NCBI RefSeq assembly: GCF_036327775.1
Contig: NZ_CP109598.1
Span: forward strand, 4,402,001-4,466,000
Source: Streptomyces sp. NBC_01498
GTDB taxonomy: Bacteria; Actinomycetota; Actinomycetes; Streptomycetales; Streptomycetaceae
Direction of reading: 5' to 3'
DNA: 64,000 nucleotides
The notes under the pieces were generated by a model. It searched no databases. It worked only from the letters and a program-made list of their open reading frames with translations, and had not been told where the DNA came from. This document shows, one piece after another, positions 8,956 through 17,719 of the stretch. The translations under genes were made by a program, and so were the position numbers. Position 1 is the stretch's first letter. Every line of letters starts with the position of its first letter.

Positions 8956-10599
8956 ATGGGGTACGCCCATGACTACGCCGCCGCGATCATGCAGCGGGGC
9001 CGGGTCCCGATGGCACCGGCCGACTTCGTGCCGAACTGGTCCGACGGGCCGCGCAAGGCGAAGTACTACCCGGGCGTCGACAGCCTGCCGCTGCCCGACT
9101 CCGGCTACCCGGCGGACGCCCGCCTGGACCACGCGTTCGCCGCCGGGGCCCAACGGCCCGCAGACGACGCCCCGTTCGACGCCGGGACGCAACAGCCCCC
9201 GGCCGACGGCGCGTTCGACCTGACGTCGCTGTCCGGGATGCTCCTCGACTCCTACGGACTCACCGGCCGCCGGCTCGGTGTCCAGGCCAACACCGACCTC
9301 AGCGCCCTGCCGTTCTACCCGCTCGCCAACTGGTCGCGCGGCTCCGCCTCCGGCGGCGGCCTCTACCCCGTGAGCGTCTACTGGGTCTCCGGACCGGGCG
9401 GCCCCGTCACCCCCGGCGTCCACTACTACTCCACCCGCCACCACACCATGCAGCGGCTGCTCACCGGAGACGTCTCCGGCGAGGTGCGCGCCGCGCTCGG
9501 CGGACCCGGCGCGGACACCGACCAGTACCTGGTCCTGGGCATCAAGTACTGGCAGAACGCCTTCAAGTACAACAGCTTCTCGTTCCACGCCGTGAGCATG
9601 GACCTCGGCGCGGCCGTCGGTACCTGGCGCATGTGGGCCGGCGCGCGCGGGCTGTCCGTCGAACCGGTGATGTGGTTCGACGAGGCGCGCCTCCAGAAGC
9701 TGCTCGGCGTACGGCCCGAGGAAGAAGGGGTGTTCGCGGTCATCCCCCTCAAGTGGACTGGACAGCAGGCGAGTTCACACTCCGCCGAGGCCGCCCCCGC
9801 CGACGTCTCCGTGCGCCACCGGGACATCGAGCGCTCCCGCGAGGTCCTGACCTTCGACGCGCTGCTGAAGATGCAGGCCACGACCGCCGAGCACGCCACC
9901 GAGCGCCCCGCCCCCGGCGCGCTGGCACCCGCCGCCGCGCCCCCGGCCGACCCCATGCGGCCGGGGGCGCCGCTGCCTTCCGCGCGGCCCATGCCCGTCG
10001 ACGTGCGGACCGCGCTGCGCCGCCGCCGCAGCAGCTTCGGCCGCTTCGACGCCGCCCGCCCCGTCACGGGCGATCAACTGGCGGCCTGCCTCGGCGCGGC
10101 GGACGCGGGCTCCCGGCTCGGCGGCGACACCGGCACGGGCGCGGCGGACGGCGTCCGGCTCACGAAGCTGTACGCGTTCGTCAACCACGTCGAGGGACTG
10201 GAGCCGGGCGCCTACGAGTACGACCCCGACGCCCGTGACCTGCGGCTGGTCAAGGCCGGGCGCCCCGGCGAGTTCCTCCAGCGCAACTACTTCCTCTCCA
10301 ACTACAACCTGGAGCAGGCCGGCGCCGTCCTGGTGCCCACGATCCGCACCTCCGCCGTCCTCGACGCCGTCGGCGACCGGGGCTACCGCCTCGTCAACGC
10401 GACCATCGGCGCCGTCGCGCAGTCCCTCTACACCGCGTGCTCCGGGCTCGACCTGGGCTGCGGCGTCGCGCTCGGCTTCGACAACGTCTCGTACATCGAG
10501 GAGCTGGGGCTCGACGCCACCGGCGAGGCCCCGCTCCTGATCATGATGGTCGGCAACGAGCGCCCCGCCCCCGCCGACTTCCGGTACGAGATCGCCTGA
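8956..10599 (+). CDS. SagB/ThcOx-type azoline dehydrogenase, tandem nitroreductase folds
   Basis: FMN-dependent dehydrogenases of this family oxidise azolines to thiazoles and oxazoles. The 547-residue chain has two nitroreductase-like halves. The first spans roughly residues 75-290 and contains the NWSRGSASGGGLYPVSVY segment typical of SagB proteins. The second begins near 345 with DVRTALRRRRSSFGRF and has a GLDLGCGVALGFDN segment towards the end. An Ala/Pro-rich linker joins them. The start is an ATG with a GAGGAG site 8 bases upstream. It lies 74 bases after the first YcaO gene and 29 bases before the LanB gene. Its presence predicts that at least some azolines become aromatic azoles. Confidence 0.9.
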   Translation: MGYAHDYAAAIMQRGRVPMAPADFVPNWSDGPRKAKYYPGVDSLPLPDSGYPADARLDHAFAAGAQRPADDAPFDAGTQQPPADGAFDLTSLSGMLLDSYGLTGRRLGVQANTDLSALPFYPLANWSRGSASGGGLYPVSVYWVSGPGGPVTPGVHYYSTRHHTMQRLLTGDVSGEVRAALGGPGADTDQYLVLGIKYWQNAFKYNSFSFHAVSMDLGAAVGTWRMWAGARGLSVEPVMWFDEARLQKLLGVRPEEEGVFAVIPLKWTGQQASSHSAEAAPADVSVRHRDIERSREVLTFDALLKMQATTAEHATERPAPGALAPAAAPPADPMRPGAPLPSARPMPVDVRTALRRRRSSFGRFDAARPVTGDQLAACLGAADAGSRLGGDTGTGAADGVRLTKLYAFVNHVEGLEPGAYEYDPDARDLRLVKAGRPGEFLQRNYFLSNYNLEQAGAVLVPTIRTSAVLDAVGDRGYRLVNATIGAVAQSLYTACSGLDLGCGVALGFDNVSYIEELGLDATGEAPLLIMMVGNERPAPADFRYEIA

Positions 10600-10628
10600 G
10601 CCGATGACCAACCGGATGGGGAAGCACG

Positions 10629-13424
10629 ATGCCTGACCAGGCGCACCACGCACACGGGCAGGACCCGAGACGCGCGTTCATGCTGCGCGTCGCGGGGCTG
10701 CCGATCGACACCGTCCGCGCCCTGCGCTGCCCGGAGAGCCGCCGCTGGGCGGACACCGTGCTCGCCGAGGAGGAGCGGCTGAGGGCGGCGGGGGAACACG
10801 TCGGCGACCTGCTGCACGACCTCGTCGGGCGGACCGGCGACGGCGCGGACGCCGCGCCCGGCGAGGCCGCCGACCGGCGCGCCCTGCTGAAGCTGCGCCG
10901 CGAGGTCTTCAACAACCGGCTGCCCGGACGGCCGGACGCCGCGCTGGCGCTGGTCGCCGGGCGGGACGCGGCCACCGGCGAGACCTTCGCGCACTGGCTG
11001 CGCGACCGGCGCGAACTGGCCGGACTGCGCGCCGCCGGAGCCGGGTTGTTCGCGGGCGAGAGCGCCGGGGCGCGCGCCGCGCTGCGCGGGATCGCGGGGG
11101 AGGAGCGGCTGCGCAAGGGGCTGCTGCTGGCCTCGCCGACGCTCGAATCGCAGCTGGACGCCTTCGTCGCGCAGGGCGGCGACGGCAGGCCCGACAAGCG
11201 CCGCCGGAAGATCGAGCGCTCCCTGCTCTCGTACCTCTACCGCACCGTCTGCAAGACCAGCCCGTTCTCCACCTTCACCGGGGTCGCGCTGGGCGAGTTC
11301 GACGAGGGGGCGGACCGGCCCGGCGGATTCGAGGTGCGGGTCGCCGAGGAGTGGACCGGCCACGCGCGGCTCAACGTCGTCGCGCTCGGCCGGCTCGCCG
11401 AGTGCGTCGTCGCCGATCCGGTACGCCGCGCGGACCTGCCCGTCGCCCCCGCCTCCGGGTGGGGCAAGGACGACGACCGGGTGCGGTACGTACGCCGCTG
11501 GGTCACCACCGGCGACGACGACACGGCCGTCACCTTCGACGCCGTCAAGGACCGGCTGTTCTTCCTGCGCCGCAGCGGCACCCTGGACCGGCTGCTGGAC
11601 TTCTTCGAGGAGCACCCGGCGCCCCGCTACGGCGAGCTGGCCGCCTGGCTCGCGAAGGACGCGGGAGCCGGGGCCGACGAGGCGGAGCAGTACCTCGCCG
11701 CGCTCCTGGACCTGGGCATGGTCCAAGTACCCGCGCTGCGCACGGCCGTTCACGACACCGACCCGCTGCGCGCCTTCCAGCGCTCGCTGCGCGCGCTGGA
11801 CCGGCCGTGGGCCGCGGAGCTGGCCGGGCGGCTGGACGAGGCCGTCGCGCTGACCGACCGGTTCGCCGGGTCCGCGCCCGGCGGGCGCCGCGAGGTGATC
11901 GACGCCCTGCGCACCACGCTGCGGGACATCCAGTCCGCGCTCGGCGCCGAACAGCCGCGCGTACCGCAGACCCTGCTGTACGAGGACGCGGCGGCCGGGC
12001 GCGGGACGGTGATGGACCTCGGGGCCTGGCGCGCGCTGACGGCGCGGCCGCTCGGCCGGGTGGAGAGCGTGCTGCCCGCGTTCGATCTGACGCTCCCTCA
12101 GCGAGTCACGTTCAAGGGCTTCTTCCTGGCCCGGTACGGGCAGGGCGGACGCTGCGACGACCTCCTCAAGCTGGTGCACGACTTCCACGAGGACTTCTTC
12201 GACCAGTACATGACGTTCACCGCGAGCCGGACGGCGTTCGACGCGGACGGGCAGTACGTGCCCGAGGTCAACTGGCTCGGGCTGCCGCAGCTCAAGGCCC
12301 TCGACACGGCACGGCAGTTGTTCGTGGAACGGATGCGCGCCCTCTGGGCCGCGAGCACCGCCGACGACAGCGCCGCCGACGCGGACGTGCACCTGGACGC
12401 GGACTTCCTCGCCGAGGTCGCCGCCGAACTGGCCCCGGCCGCACCGGCGTTCGCCCCCATGAGCCACCACATCCAGCTCGCCGACCGCCCGCACGACCCG
12501 CTGGTGGTGCTCAACCGCTCGTACGGCGGCCTGTCCTTCCCGTTCAGCCGCTTCACCCCGTGCTTCGACGGGCTCGACGCCGACCTGCTGGCCGGCGCGG
12601 ACCTGGTGTGCCCGCCCGGCGCGGTGTTCGCCGAGGTCACCGGCGGCCCGGTGACCAGCAATCTCAATCTGCACGGGCGGCTCACCGAGTACGAGATCGT
12701 CTGCCCCGGCGAGAGCGGCACGCTGCCGGAGGAGTACCGCATCCAGCTGGACGACCTGTTCCTCGTCCACGACGAGACCGCCGACCGGCTGGTGCTGCGC
12801 TCGGCCCGGCTCGACCGCGAGGTCGTCCCCGTCTACCTCGGCTATCTCGTGCCGCTCGCCCTGCCCGAACTGCCCCGCACCCTGCTGCTCCTGTCGCCGA
12901 CCTCGATGGCCCCGCTCAACGTGTGGGGCGGCGTCCCGGAGGGCGAGCCGGCCGGCGGCGTCACCCGCAGGCCGCGCGTACGGCACGGCAGCGTCGTCCT
13001 GAGCAGGCGCAGCTGGAGCGCGCCCGCCGCCCGGCTCCCGCTCCAGGCACCGGGGATCTCCGACGACGAGTGGTTCCTCGGCTGGCACCGCTTCCGGCGC
13101 GCGACCGGGCTGCCCGACCGGGTCTTCGTGACCGTCTCGGACAGCGGGGCGCGCGGCGCGACGGGCGCCAAGCCGCAGTACCTGGACTTCGACAGCGCCC
13201 TCTCGCTCTCCGCGTTCGAGGCGCTCCTCAAGACGGACGAGGCACGGGTGGTGTTCCGCGAGACGCTCCCGGACGAGGACGGGCTGCACGCCGTCTCCGC
13301 ACGGGGCCGCCATGTCGCCGAACTGGCCGTCGAGACCCTGGCCGGTACCGCCGCCCCGCCCGCATCCCCCGCACCCGCCCCGGACCCCGTGTCCGCCGAT
13401 CCCGCACGGAGGGACGCCCCATGA
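10629..13424 (+). CDS. LanB-type dehydratase, glutamylation half (Lant_dehydr_N)
   Basis: This enzyme should transfer glutamate from glutamyl-tRNA to Ser and Thr side chains of the precursor, the first half of Dha/Dhb formation. The 931-residue length matches stand-alone glutamylation subunits of thiopeptide and goadsporin-like clusters. A characteristic segment, YLYRTVCKTSPFSTFTG, lies near residues 201-217. Another typical stretch (SNLNLHGRLTEYEIV) is near 677-691. The elimination (SpaB_C) domain is absent and is encoded by the next gene, whose ATG overlaps this stop (ATGA). With 18 Ser/Thr residues in the putative core peptide, this is likely a major modifying enzyme of the pathway. Confidence in the family is high; site selectivity is unknown. 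Confidence 0.93.
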   Translation: MPDQAHHAHGQDPRRAFMLRVAGLPIDTVRALRCPESRRWADTVLAEEERLRAAGEHVGDLLHDLVGRTGDGADAAPGEAADRRALLKLRREVFNNRLPGRPDAALALVAGRDAATGETFAHWLRDRRELAGLRAAGAGLFAGESAGARAALRGIAGEERLRKGLLLASPTLESQLDAFVAQGGDGRPDKRRRKIERSLLSYLYRTVCKTSPFSTFTGVALGEFDEGADRPGGFEVRVAEEWTGHARLNVVALGRLAECVVADPVRRADLPVAPASGWGKDDDRVRYVRRWVTTGDDDTAVTFDAVKDRLFFLRRSGTLDRLLDFFEEHPAPRYGELAAWLAKDAGAGADEAEQYLAALLDLGMVQVPALRTAVHDTDPLRAFQRSLRALDRPWAAELAGRLDEAVALTDRFAGSAPGGRREVIDALRTTLRDIQSALGAEQPRVPQTLLYEDAAAGRGTVMDLGAWRALTARPLGRVESVLPAFDLTLPQRVTFKGFFLARYGQGGRCDDLLKLVHDFHEDFFDQYMTFTASRTAFDADGQYVPEVNWLGLPQLKALDTARQLFVERMRALWAASTADDSAADADVHLDADFLAEVAAELAPAAPAFAPMSHHIQLADRPHDPLVVLNRSYGGLSFPFSRFTPCFDGLDADLLAGADLVCPPGAVFAEVTGGPVTSNLNLHGRLTEYEIVCPGESGTLPEEYRIQLDDLFLVHDETADRLVLRSARLDREVVPVYLGYLVPLALPELPRTLLLLSPTSMAPLNVWGGVPEGEPAGGVTRRPRVRHGSVVLSRRSWSAPAARLPLQAPGISDDEWFLGWHRFRRATGLPDRVFVTVSDSGARGATGAKPQYLDFDSALSLSAFEALLKTDEARVVFRETLPDEDGLHAVSARGRHVAELAVETLAGTAAPPASPAPAPDPVSADPARRDAP

Positions 13425-14632
13425 CCGGCCCCGTGACCCCCGTACCCGCGTCCGCCCCCGGCGCCTGGCAGGCCACGCACGTCTTCTACGCCGCCAACCC
13501 CCGGCCCTTCCTGCTCCAGTGCGTGCGCCCGCTCGTCGCCGAGCTGGAGGCGGACGGACTGATCGACTCCTACTTCTTCATCAACTACTGGCTCGAAGGC
13601 CCGCACGTACGGCTGCGCCTCAAGCCGTCCGGCGAGGCGGCGGCCGCCGCCGTACGCGCCCGCACCGAGCGGGCGATCGACGCGTTCCTCGCCGAGCGCC
13701 CCGCGCTCTACGAGGTCGACTCCGGCTTCCTCAACGACTTCTACAACACGCTGTTCGACATCGAGTTCCCCGGCAGCGAGCGCGGCCACTACATGGACGA
13801 CCAGGGCCGGATGAATCTGCGCCCCAACAACTCGCGCAGCGCCGAGCCGTACGAGCCGGAGTACGGCAAGTACGGCGGCCCCGCCGGGATCGAGCTGGCC
13901 GAGTGGCACTTCCGGCACTCCAGCGATCTCGTCATCGAGGCCCTGCGCACCAAGAACCTGCATCTGCGGACCGTGCTGCTCGGCACCTCCGCCCAGCTGA
14001 TGATGGTCATGTCGGGGACCTTCCTGCCCGACGACCGGGAGCTCGCCGGATATCTGGAGAGCTACTACGAGTTCTGGCACACCGCGTTCCCCGGCACCGG
14101 CTTCATCGGCACCTCCGAGTACGACAAGAACTACGCGGCGATGGCCCCCGGCCTCACCGACCGGTTCGCCCGCGTCCGGGCCGCCGTGGGCGCCGGAGAA
14201 CCCGGCCGGCTGCCCGCCTTCCTCGCGGGCTGGGCCGAACACTGCGCCGAACTGAACACCCGGGCACGTGAGTCGGCCGCCAACGGGGACCTGGTGTTCC
14301 GGTCCTGGGACGGCGAGCGGGACGAGCGGGTGACGGACCCGGCGGTCGCGCTGCCGCTGCTCCTGTCCCCGTACATGCACATGACCAACAACCGGCTTCA
14401 TGTGACAATCCGCGACGAGGCGTATCTCTCGCACGTCCTGGCCCGGACGCTGCGGGAGTCCGTCGCGCCCCCGGAGACGGACGCGGAGCCGGACGTGAAG
14501 ACCGGCGCGAACACGGAGACGACGACGGACGCGGCGACCGGCACGGAGACCGGCGCGGCGACCCGGACCGGGGCCGCGACCGGAACCAGGACCGACAGCG
14601 AGACGGAGGCGGAGGCGGTGGCCGCGCCATGA
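13421..14632 (+). CDS. SpaB_C / thiopeptide-type biosynthesis protein (glutamate elimination half)
   Basis: This is a 403-residue protein of the lantibiotic-dehydratase C-terminal family. It most likely eliminates glutamate from glutamylated Ser/Thr to give Dha/Dhb. Family signatures include the N-terminal HVFYAANPRPFLLQCVRPLV and the INYWLEGPHVRLRLK strand near residues 60-70, which contact leader and substrate in characterised members. The related [4+2] pyridine synthases of thiopeptides share this fold, and because it is the only SpaB_C gene here it could in principle be one. Pairing with a LanB half that lacks elimination makes the lyase role likelier. The last 50 or so residues are a Thr/Ala/Glu/Asp low-complexity tail, probably disordered. 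ATGA overlaps couple it to both neighbours. Confidence 0.87.
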   Translation: MTGPVTPVPASAPGAWQATHVFYAANPRPFLLQCVRPLVAELEADGLIDSYFFINYWLEGPHVRLRLKPSGEAAAAAVRARTERAIDAFLAERPALYEVDSGFLNDFYNTLFDIEFPGSERGHYMDDQGRMNLRPNNSRSAEPYEPEYGKYGGPAGIELAEWHFRHSSDLVIEALRTKNLHLRTVLLGTSAQLMMVMSGTFLPDDRELAGYLESYYEFWHTAFPGTGFIGTSEYDKNYAAMAPGLTDRFARVRAAVGAGEPGRLPAFLAGWAEHCAELNTRARESAANGDLVFRSWDGERDERVTDPAVALPLLLSPYMHMTNNRLHVTIRDEAYLSHVLARTLRESVAPPETDAEPDVKTGANTETTTDAATGTETGAATRTGAATGTRTDSETEAEAVAAP

Positions 14633-15768
14633 CCGCCCCCACGGGCCGCGCCCCCGCCGGGGGCGCCCCGGCCGACCGGTACCGGCCGGAGCTGCGCCCC
14701 GGCGTGCTGGTCAGCGACGCGTTCCTGCTCGGCCCCCGCACCGTGCACCTCGTCAAGGAGCCGGAGAGCGGCAAGTCCTACGAGGTCGGGGCCAAGGAGC
14801 ACTTCCTGATCGCCCGCATGGACGGCACCCGCGGCCTGGACGACCTGGGCGCGGCCTACGCGGCGGAGTACGGCAAACGCCTGGGCGACGCCAACTGGCA
14901 GCAACTGCTCGGCATGCTCGGCGCCCGCGGACTGCTCGCGGGCGGCCCCCCGGCCGCCCCGGCCGAACCGGCCGCCATCCCCGCCGACCCGCCGAAGCGC
15001 ACCCTGCTGCGCGGCACGCTCCCCCTGGTCGCCGACGCGAACGCCACCGCCGAACGCCTCCACCGCACCGTCGGCTTCCTGCTCGCCGCGCCCGTCGTCG
15101 TCCCGCTGCTCCTGCTGATCGCCGCCATGGAGACGGTCGCCGTCGCGCGCCTCGGCGAACTCCTCGACGGGGCGGTCGCCCTCTTCACCAACCCGGTCCT
15201 GCTCGCCGGTTCCGCCGTCCTGCTCTGGTTCAGCACCGCGCTGCACGAACTGGCCCACGGAGTGGTGGCGAGACGGTACGGCGGACAGGTCGCGGAGATC
15301 GGACTGCGCTGGCGCCTGCCCGTCGTGATCATGTACTGCACGGTCGACAACTACCTTTATCTGCGCACCCGCTGGCACCGGATCGCGACCGCCGCCGCGG
15401 GCGCGGTGATGAACCTGGCGGTGCTGCTGCCGTTCTGCGCGGTGTGGCTGTTCGTCCCGGTGGACGACGCCACCGGCGAGGCGCTGGCCGGACTGCTGCT
15501 CCTCGGCAGCGTGCAGGCACTGGCCATGCTCGTCCCGTTCCCGCCGCTCGACGGGTACAAGATCGCCTCGCAGCTGTGCGGCGCGACCGGACTCGCCGCC
15601 TCCAGCCGGGAGTACGTACGGCTCGCCGTACGGCGCGACCCGGCCGCGAAGACGTACCCGCGCCGCGCCCGTACCGCCTTCCTCGGCTACACGGCCGGCT
15701 CGCTGCTCGTCCTCGCCGGGCTCGTCGCGGCCGTCGTCGCCCTGCTCCTCCACTTCCTCACCACCTGA
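14629..15768 (+). CDS. membrane M50-type zinc metalloprotease with PqqD/RRE-like N-terminus
   Basis: This is a predicted intramembrane or membrane-bound zinc protease, a candidate for leader removal or export-linked processing. Residues 30-110 look like a PqqD-type winged helix (FLIARMDGTRGLDDLGAAY), a fold that binds RiPP leaders. Hydrophobic helices follow. HELAH at residues 206-210 is the HExxH zinc motif. A second motif, PFPPLDGYK, places the third-ligand Asp near residue 308, as in site-2 proteases. Further transmembrane segments lie near 150-200, 255-300 and 355-375. The start ATG overlaps the preceding stop, and the exporter ATPase follows 45 bases downstream. M50 proteins are uncommon in classical thiopeptide loci. 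The substrate assignment is inference. Confidence 0.8.
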   Translation: MTAPTGRAPAGGAPADRYRPELRPGVLVSDAFLLGPRTVHLVKEPESGKSYEVGAKEHFLIARMDGTRGLDDLGAAYAAEYGKRLGDANWQQLLGMLGARGLLAGGPPAAPAEPAAIPADPPKRTLLRGTLPLVADANATAERLHRTVGFLLAAPVVVPLLLLIAAMETVAVARLGELLDGAVALFTNPVLLAGSAVLLWFSTALHELAHGVVARRYGGQVAEIGLRWRLPVVIMYCTVDNYLYLRTRWHRIATAAAGAVMNLAVLLPFCAVWLFVPVDDATGEALAGLLLLGSVQALAMLVPFPPLDGYKIASQLCGATGLAASSREYVRLAVRRDPAAKTYPRRARTAFLGYTAGSLLVLAGLVAAVVALLLHFLTT

Positions 15769-15813
15769 GCCCGTACGCCCCGCACACCACGCCCCGCTGT
15801 CAAGGAGACCCGC

Positions 15814-16818
15814 ATGACCCCCACACCCACCGACGACGCCGCCGCCGTCGTCCTCGACTCGATCCACAAGCGGTACGGGGAGAAGCGCGCGGTCGACGGG
15901 ATCTCGCTGACCGTCCCGCGCGGCGAGTTCTTCGGGCTGCTCGGTCCCAACGGCGCGGGCAAGACGACGCTGGTCGAGATCATGGAAGGGCTGCGCCGCC
16001 CCGACTCGGGCACCGTCACCGTCCTCGGCCGGCACCCCTGGCCCCGCGACCCCGAACTGCTGCCCCGGCTCGGCGTCCAGACCCAGGCGTCCGCCTTCTT
16101 CGTACGGCTCACGGCCCGTGAGCACCTGGAGACGGTCGCCGCGCTCTACCGGTGCGACCGGGAGGCCGCCGCGCGCGGGCTCGCCGCCGTCGGCCTCACC
16201 GAACAGGGCGACGTCCGGGTGGACGACCTCTCCGGCGGCCAGCGCCAGCGCCTCGCCATCGCCTCCGCCCTGGTCCACGACCCGGAGCTGATCTTCCTGG
16301 ACGAGCCGACGGCCGCGCTCGACCCGCAGGCCCGCCGCGCCCTGTGGCAGGTGCTGCGCGCGCTCAAGGGCGCCGGGCGGACCATCGTCTACACCACGCA
16401 CCACCTGGACGAGGCCGAGGCGCTCTGCGACCGGGTCGGGATCGTCGTGGACGGCCGGATCGTCGCGCTGGACACCCCGGCCAGGCTCGTCGCCGCCGGC
16501 AGCCCCGTCACCCGGCTGCTGGTCCCCGCCGACCGGCTGTCGCTCGCCGACGCACAGGCCATCGCCGGGGTGCTGCGGGCCACCGTGGACGGCGACTCGG
16601 TGGTGCTGGAGACCGAGGACACGGGCCCGGTCCTGGCGGCGGTCGACGCGCTCGCCGGGCTGCGGGGCGTACAGACCCGCACGGCCAGCCTGGAGGACGT
16701 GTACCTCGAACTGACCGGCGGCGCGCAGCTGTCGGAGCAGGAGCAGCAGGAGCAGCAGGAGCAGCAGGAGTCGGAGTCCCGGCCGGAGCCGGAGCCGCAG
16801 CCCCAGGCGCAGCCGTGA
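15814..16818 (+). CDS. ABC transporter ATP-binding protein (ABC-2 exporter)
   Basis: This is the cytoplasmic ATPase of a drug/peptide exporter, presumably moving or giving immunity to the modified peptide. It has Walker A GPNGAGKTTL near residue 45, signature LSGGQRQRLAIA near 137, Walker B LIFLDEPTAALD near 158 and an H-loop His in VYTTHH. At 334 residues it has the usual DrrA-like C-terminal extension. The start ATG has an AAGGAG site 6 bases upstream. The last 30 residues are a Gln/Glu/Pro repeat encoded by a GAG/CAG microsatellite (16735-16770). The permease gene follows after 64 bases. The substrate is inferred from operon position only. Confidence 0.93.
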   Translation: MTPTPTDDAAAVVLDSIHKRYGEKRAVDGISLTVPRGEFFGLLGPNGAGKTTLVEIMEGLRRPDSGTVTVLGRHPWPRDPELLPRLGVQTQASAFFVRLTAREHLETVAALYRCDREAAARGLAAVGLTEQGDVRVDDLSGGQRQRLAIASALVHDPELIFLDEPTAALDPQARRALWQVLRALKGAGRTIVYTTHHLDEAEALCDRVGIVVDGRIVALDTPARLVAAGSPVTRLLVPADRLSLADAQAIAGVLRATVDGDSVVLETEDTGPVLAAVDALAGLRGVQTRTASLEDVYLELTGGAQLSEQEQQEQQEQQESESRPEPEPQPQAQP

Positions 16819-16882
16819 CCGAGGCCACGCCCGACACCCGGCGCCGACGCGCGACCGAGACCCCAGAGACGGAGCAACGACC

Positions 16883-17719
16883 ATGAGCAGCACCAGCGCC
16901 GCGAGCCCCCCGCCCGCCACACCCCCCACGACGCCCACGGCGACAGGCACCCGCCCGCGCGCCACCAGCGCGTACTCCGCGCTGACCCGGGCCGGTTATC
17001 AGGCGTACACCCGGGACAGGACGACGCTCTTCTTCACGTTCGCCTTCCCCCTCCTCTTCCTGATCGTCTTCGGACTGATCTTCCACGGCATGACCGTCGA
17101 GGAGAGCGGACGCCCGTACATCAACTACATCGCGCCCGGTGTGCTGTCGTGGGGCGTCGCCAACGCCGCCGTGTTCGGCGTCGGGTTCGTCATCATGCAG
17201 TGGCGCCGCGACGACATCCTGCGGCTGATCCGGATGACACCGACCCCGCTGCCCGCCGTCCTCGGCTCGCGTTACGTGCTGGCGCTCGCCGTCGGCGCGG
17301 TGCAGGCCGCGATGTTCGTGCTCGTCGCGATGCTGCCGTTCTTCGGCCTCGAACCGGCGGGCAGCTGGCCGCTGGTGATACCGGTCCTGGTGCTCGGCAT
17401 CACCGCGTTCCTCGCGGTCGGGGTCATCGTCGGCTCGTTCGCGAGGACGCCCGAGGCCGTCGCCGCCGTCGCCAACTGCCTGATGGTGCCGATGGCGTTC
17501 CTGTCCGGCTCGTTCTTCCCGCTCGACGCCATGCCGGGCTGGATGCAGAACGTGTCGCTGGTACTGCCGCTGCGCTACTTCAACGACGGTGTCTCCGCCG
17601 CGATCACCGGCGACGGCGGCAGCGGCGAGATCCTGGTGGCCTGCGGCGGCATCGCGGCCTTCGCCGTCGTCTTCTGCGCGATCGCGCTGAAGACCTTCCG
17701 CTGGAGCGACCAGTCATGA
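16883..17719 (+). CDS. ABC-2 type transporter permease
   Basis: This is the membrane subunit paired with the preceding ATPase. Its 278 residues include a Ser/Thr/Pro-rich cytoplasmic N-terminus. Six hydrophobic helices follow, at roughly 50-70, 90-115, 135-165, 170-195, 200-220 and 250-270. The NCLMVPMAFLSGSFFPLDAMP segment (split here by helices 5 and 6) is the ABC-2 signature region of DrrB-like permeases. The ATG follows a GGAG site. Its stop overlaps the ATG of the second YcaO gene (ATGA), so export and modification genes are translationally coupled. It probably exports the mature peptide and confers self-resistance; that is inference. Confidence 0.92.
   Translation: MSSTSAASPPPATPPTTPTATGTRPRATSAYSALTRAGYQAYTRDRTTLFFTFAFPLLFLIVFGLIFHGMTVEESGRPYINYIAPGVLSWGVANAAVFGVGFVIMQWRRDDILRLIRMTPTPLPAVLGSRYVLALAVGAVQAAMFVLVAMLPFFGLEPAGSWPLVIPVLVLGITAFLAVGVIVGSFARTPEAVAAVANCLMVPMAFLSGSFFPLDAMPGWMQNVSLVLPLRYFNDGVSAAITGDGGSGEILVACGGIAAFAVVFCAIALKTFRWSDQS

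Noticed and set aside
10428..13313. A 961-codon minus-strand open frame opposite the LanB gene
   Set aside because: Composition is Gly/Val/Arg/Gln-rich with no recognisable motif; the plus strand carries clear LanB signatures.
11351..13420. Long upstream extension of the SpaB_C reading frame inside the LanB gene
   Set aside because: The sequence before ATG 13421 is Arg/Pro/Ala shadow of LanB; the ATGA overlap marks the true start.
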